NCBI GenBank assembly: GCA_003647095.1
Contig: QMME01000166.1
Location: forward strand, 1-8,365
Reading direction: 5' to 3'
DNA length: 8,365 bases
Origin: Deltaproteobacteria bacterium
GTDB taxonomy: Bacteria > Myxococcota > B64-G9
Position numbers and translations under genes: made by a program. The first letter of the stretch is position 1. Every line of letters begins with the position of its first letter. This document shows, in pieces, positions 4,770-8,365 of the stretch. The notes under the pieces were generated by a model. That model ran no database searches, was not told the origin of the DNA, and worked only from the letters and a program-made list of their open reading frames with translations.

Positions 4770-7700
4770 GTGGCAGCGGCCCAGAACCCCGAGCCCCAGC
4801 TTCTCTTCGCGGTGCTGTGCACCCAGCTCGGCATGGCCAAGCCCGAGCAGGTTCTTTCGGCTGCCGCCGCCTGGATGACCGACCGCGGCAAGTCCCTGGC
4901 CACCCGGCTCCTGGAAAACGGCGTCATCGACGAGCGCCAGCGGCAGCTGCTGGAATCGCTGGTGAGCGAGGCCATTCGCGCCAACGAGGGCGATGCCGCC
5001 CAGGCGCTCGAGTCACTGGGGGGCCGGAAACTGCTCGATCAGACCTTCTCCGGCTCGCTGATACTCGAAGCGGACGGGCGGGTCAGGCAGGCCGGGCAGG
5101 AACCCGCCCCGGCCTCCCCCCTTGAGCGGGAGGCGGCCGAGGATGCCGGGCCATTGCCACGTTACGATATTCGCCAGGAGATCGGCCGCGGCGGCCAGGC
5201 CCGGGTTCGCGTCGCCTTCGACCGGCAGATCGGACGCGAGGTCGCCTGGAAGGAGCTGCGCGAGTCCGCGTCGGACTCGATTACCCAGCCGGCGGAAATG
5301 TCGCGCAGCGAGGCCGCCCGGGTGCGGTTCCTGCGCGAGGCGCGCATTACCGGGCAACTGGAGCATCCCAACATCGTGCCCGTCTACGAGCTGGGTTACC
5401 GGGACGACAAACACCCCTATTACACCATGCGGCTGGTCAAGGGACAGACACTGTCGGCCCGGCTGTCGGCCTGCCGGGGGCTTTCCGATCGGCTCAAGCT
5501 GCTGGGTTCGGTCTGGGACCTGTGCAATGCCATCGCCTACGCCCACAGCCGCGGAGTCATCCACCGCGACATCAAGCCCGACAACGTCGTCGTCGGCGAA
5601 CTTGGAGAGACGGTGGTGCTGGACTGGGGCCTGGCCAAGTCCCGTGAAGGAGAAGACGTAAAGGGCCCGCGCCTGCGCGAACAGTTGCAGGCCCTGCAAC
5701 AGGGCAGTTCGGCCGCCACCGTGGTCGGTTCGGCGCTGGGCACCCCCTCCTACATGAGCCCCGAACAGGCCGAGGGAGACATCGAGCAAATCGACGAACG
5801 CTCGGATGTCTGGGGCCTGGGAGCGGTGCTCTACCAGGTGCTAACCGGCCGGCCCCCGCACGAGGGAGAGACGCCCTTCGAGATCGTCGGCCTGGCCATG
5901 AGCGAAGCCGTGCGGCCGGTGCTGGAGGTCTGCCCCGAGGCTCCCCGGGAACTGGCCTCGATCGCCGACAAGGCACTGAACCGGAGGAAAGACAGGCGTT
6001 ACCAGAGCGCCCGGGAAATGGCCGAGGATATCTCCGCCTTCATGACCGGCGGGCGGGTCATGGCCTACGACTACGGTTCCTGGGAACTGCTGCGGCGTTT
6101 CGCCTCCCGCCACCGGGCCGCGCTGTTCGCCGGCGGGTTGGCGCTGGTGGTAATCCTGGTATCGCTGGTGTTCCTGGCCCTGGCCTATCGCCGGGAGTCG
6201 CAAGCGCTCCAGCGGGAGCAGGAGGCACGGCTGCTGGCGCACCTGAGCCTGTCCCAGGCCCTGGTCAGCCGGGCCGAGGTCGTGTTTCACAAGCAGCAGA
6301 TGCTGTCCGCGCGCATCTACGGCGCCGCGTCCCTGTACTACAACCCCGCCAATCCCCACGGGCCGTCCTGGACCGCGGGTTACGCCTCGGCCCACCCCCA
6401 GGCCTGGCAGGCCCTGGTCCAGGCACGCTCGCTGATCGACCAGACCAGGCGGCGACCGATACAGGCCCTGGAACGAGTGCTCAGGCTGGGTGGACAGGTA
6501 ACCTCGCTGGCGCTCGGTGCAGACGGCCAGCTCCTGGCCGCGGTCGCTTTCCAGAAGGGTATCCGGGTCTGGTCGACGGCCGACTGGCAACGCCGCTGGT
6601 CCTCCCCGGGTCACGAGTTCGCCACCTACGGCGTGGATTTCCTTGCGGACGGACAGCGGCTGGTGAGTACCGGCTACCGGCCCTCGCTAGCCACCTGGAA
6701 GCTGGGGCAACCCGAACCGCTGTTCACCATCGAGCTGCCGCCCCCCTCGGTAAAGTTCGCCACCGTCTCCCCCGACGGGCGCCTGCTGGCGGCATCCCAC
6801 GGCAAGGGAGAAATCTACCTGTGGGAGGCGGACAGCGGCCGCCTGGTCAAGAAGTTTGCGGCGCACCAGGGCGCCATCTGGGAACTGGTCTTCACGGCCG
6901 CCGACAGGCTGGCCAGCGCCTCCGAGGACCGTAGCCTGTGCCTGTGGGAAGTTCCCAGCGGCCGCCAGCTGTGGCGGGCAACCGGCCACAGCGGCCGCAT
7001 CTACTCGCTGGCGTTGTCGCACGACGGCCGCCGCCTGGCGAGCGCCAGCACCGATCGCACCCTGCGCTTCTGGGACACCCGCAGCGGCCGCGCCCTGGGG
7101 GTGATTCGCGACCCGGTGGACGCCTTCTACGCCGTCAGCTGGTCGCCGGATGATCGCTACGTCGCGGCCGGGGGCGTGGATGCCGTGGTCAGCCTCTTCG
7201 ATCCCCGCACCGGCCAGCGCCGCATCTCGCTGGTCGGCCACAGCGACTCCCTGGAAAGCATAGTCTTCACTGCCGACGGCAAGCACATGCTCTCGGGCGC
7301 AGACGACGGTGATATTCGCGTGTGGTTGCTGCAGCAACCCGGTCCACGCCGCTTCCTGAAACACGACAACACCGTCTACTGCCTGGCCGCGAGCCCCGGC
7401 GGCACCCAGATGGCAACCGGCACCGCCGGCGGAGAGGTCGAGATCTGGGATACGCGCCCGGCCGGGGCGGGGAGTCGGGCGGACCGGCGTCTCGTCAAGC
7501 TGGACGTTCCCCTGAGCACCCTGGCCTACTCCCCGCAGGGAGACCTGCTGGCGGTGGCCGGCAGGGAAAAGGTACTGCGCGTCTGGAACATGGCCAGTGG
7601 AAAGATCGTCCGGGAGCTACGCGGTCACCAGGGTACGATACGCAGCATAGCTTTTTCCCCGGATGGCAAGCTCCTGGCCGGCGGCACATCCTCCAAGAGC

Positions 7701-8324
7701 GTATGCATCTGGAACCTGTCCAGCGGCAAGCTCGTCCGCACCCTGGAGGGTGTCGGCACCTACGTCACGGCCGTCACCTACTCGGCCGACGGGCGCCGCC
7801 TGTTCGTGGCCGGCGGACGGCCGGAAATCACCACCTGGGACAGCAGCACCGGGCGCCAGCTCGGCAGCCTGCGGGGCCACACCACCAGGGTTCAGGCCCT
7901 GGTGTTGTTGCCCGGCGGCCAGGTGTTGGCCAGCGCGGGGAAAGAGGGAGCGCTCATCGCCTGGGACACTTCTTCCGGCCGGCAGCTCTGGCAGCTGGAG
8001 ACGGCAGGCGCGCCGCTCGAATGGCTGGCGGCCTCGCGCGACGGCCGCTGGCTGGCCGCGGCCACTGGCAAGGACACCCTGCTGGTATGGTCGATGGCCG
8101 AGCGACGCCTGGTCGCCTCCATTCCCCTGCCCTCGGGACCGGGACCGTTGGCCTTCCTGGAAGGCAGGCTACGGCTGGCGGCGGCCTCCGACAAAGAGGT
8201 GCAGCTGCTCGATGTCGACCTGCAGGCGGCGGACGTCGATGCCCGGCGACTGCTGGACGAAAGCCAGCGGCAGGCCGGCCTGAAGCTTTCCGGCTTCGAC
8301 CTGGTGGCACCGGGACGCGACTAA
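4770..8324 (+). CDS. Membrane Ser/Thr protein kinase with 14 WD40-type repeats
   Basis: The 1184-residue product is a eukaryote-like (Hanks-type) kinase. Residues 10-85 form a helical N-terminal module seen in kinases of this type. The kinase domain spans 131-428: glycine loop IGRGGQARV (138-146), K161, helix-C E190, HRDIKPDN (265-272), DWG (285-287) replacing DFG, GTPSYMSPEQ (324-333) and SDVWGLG (345-351). Catalytic residues are intact, so it should be active. A typical MAYDYGSWELLRRF segment (431-444) leads to one membrane segment (about 449-472), a helical linker (473-560), then 14 repeats (575-1150). The kinase is expected in the cytoplasm and the repeats outside it, probably as a binding surface. 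The start is GTG: it is the only start-type codon in this frame between the upstream stop (4689) and the N-terminal module, with a weak GGCGG 6 bases before it. It diverges from the cyclase gene. Ligand and targets are unknown. Confidence 0.94.
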   Translation: MAAAQNPEPQLLFAVLCTQLGMAKPEQVLSAAAAWMTDRGKSLATRLLENGVIDERQRQLLESLVSEAIRANEGDAAQALESLGGRKLLDQTFSGSLILEADGRVRQAGQEPAPASPLEREAAEDAGPLPRYDIRQEIGRGGQARVRVAFDRQIGREVAWKELRESASDSITQPAEMSRSEAARVRFLREARITGQLEHPNIVPVYELGYRDDKHPYYTMRLVKGQTLSARLSACRGLSDRLKLLGSVWDLCNAIAYAHSRGVIHRDIKPDNVVVGELGETVVLDWGLAKSREGEDVKGPRLREQLQALQQGSSAATVVGSALGTPSYMSPEQAEGDIEQIDERSDVWGLGAVLYQVLTGRPPHEGETPFEIVGLAMSEAVRPVLEVCPEAPRELASIADKALNRRKDRRYQSAREMAEDISAFMTGGRVMAYDYGSWELLRRFASRHRAALFAGGLALVVILVSLVFLALAYRRESQALQREQEARLLAHLSLSQALVSRAEVVFHKQQMLSARIYGAASLYYNPANPHGPSWTAGYASAHPQAWQALVQARSLIDQTRRRPIQALERVLRLGGQVTSLALGADGQLLAAVAFQKGIRVWSTADWQRRWSSPGHEFATYGVDFLADGQRLVSTGYRPSLATWKLGQPEPLFTIELPPPSVKFATVSPDGRLLAASHGKGEIYLWEADSGRLVKKFAAHQGAIWELVFTAADRLASASEDRSLCLWEVPSGRQLWRATGHSGRIYSLALSHDGRRLASASTDRTLRFWDTRSGRALGVIRDPVDAFYAVSWSPDDRYVAAGGVDAVVSLFDPRTGQRRISLVGHSDSLESIVFTADGKHMLSGADDGDIRVWLLQQPGPRRFLKHDNTVYCLAASPGGTQMATGTAGGEVEIWDTRPAGAGSRADRRLVKLDVPLSTLAYSPQGDLLAVAGREKVLRVWNMASGKIVRELRGHQGTIRSIAFSPDGKLLAGGTSSKSVCIWNLSSGKLVRTLEGVGTYVTAVTYSADGRRLFVAGGRPEITTWDSSTGRQLGSLRGHTTRVQALVLLPGGQVLASAGKEGALIAWDTSSGRQLWQLETAGAPLEWLAASRDGRWLAAATGKDTLLVWSMAERRLVASIPLPSGPGPLAFLEGRLRLAAASDKEVQLLDVDLQAADVDARRLLDESQRQAGLKLSGFDLVAPGRD
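6492..8219 (+). repeat. Tandem array of 14 WD40-type repeats within the kinase gene
   Basis: Repeats recur about every 42 residues, each with an S-P/A-D-G-type turn, an L-A-(S/A)-(A/G) strand and a closing hydrophobic or W-(D/N/E) position. The closing residues are W601, W643, W685, W726, W768, F810, W852, W893, W939, W981, W1023, W1066, W1107 and L1147. Fourteen units would fit two seven-bladed propellers. Repeats 6 and 14 lack the closing Trp, and the first two and the last are the most divergent. The repeats differ in DNA sequence, so this is an old protein array, not a recent expansion. Confidence 0.85.
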
Positions 8325-8365
8325 TTCCGATCAACAAGTGAACTATTACCTCCCCCGGTGCACGA

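Noticed and set aside
6492..8219. Repeats in the kinase gene as a DNA-level tandem repeat or CRISPR-like array
   Set aside because: The periodicity is at the protein level (WD40-type); the DNA of the units differs widely and there are no identical repeats with spacers.
8338..8365. GTG at 8338 as the start of a following gene
   Set aside because: No ribosome-binding site precedes it and only nine codons are visible before the window ends.

Overview
The window reads as chromosomal DNA from a high-GC Gram-negative bacterium. By eye it is roughly two-thirds G+C. It encodes two proteins with lipoprotein signals, a probable small outer-membrane barrel, a Tat-type lipoprotein signal and a NagZ-type glycosidase. 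The large eukaryote-like Ser/Thr kinase fused to WD40 repeats, next to a PAS-type class III cyclase, is a style common in Planctomycetota, Acidobacteriota and Myxococcota. Strong Shine-Dalgarno sites precede four of the six genes. I lean towards an Acidobacteriota-like or deltaproteobacterial-like host, but nothing here settles the phylum. I see no phage, transposon, CRISPR, tRNA or rRNA sequence.

Layout. (1) 39-1124, plus strand: GH3 beta-N-acetylhexosaminidase (NagZ type). (2) 1125-1271: short convergent intergenic region with a hairpin. (3) 2263 down to 1272, minus strand: a two-gene unit made of a 72-residue Cys-rich lipoprotein and then a peptide deformylase carrying a twin-arginine lipoprotein signal. 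(4) 2264-2517: 254 bases with no gene I can support. (5) 3303 down to 2518, minus strand: a lipoprotein with a beta-barrel-like body and a plausible sigma70-type promoter of its own. (6) 4629 down to 3436, minus strand: coiled coil + PAS + class III adenylate cyclase. (7) 4630-4769: divergent promoter region holding an inverted repeat and a GC palindrome. (8) 4770-8324, plus strand: 1184-residue membrane Ser/Thr kinase with 14 WD40-type repeats after its single membrane segment. The last 41 bases hold no recognisable gene.

How the genes relate. The kinase and cyclase are transcribed divergently from one 140-base region and look like a signalling pair, one making phosphoproteins and the other cAMP. 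The lipoprotein and deformylase are 32 bases apart with near-identical ribosome-binding sites, so they are probably co-translated and both sent to the envelope. The most unusual item is the deformylase. All catalytic motifs are present, yet it is predicted to be exported through Tat and lipid-anchored, away from the ribosome where this family normally works. It also has an in-frame internal GTG with a good ribosome-binding site just before the catalytic core, and a C-terminal tail that repeats the active-site DHLEG segment.
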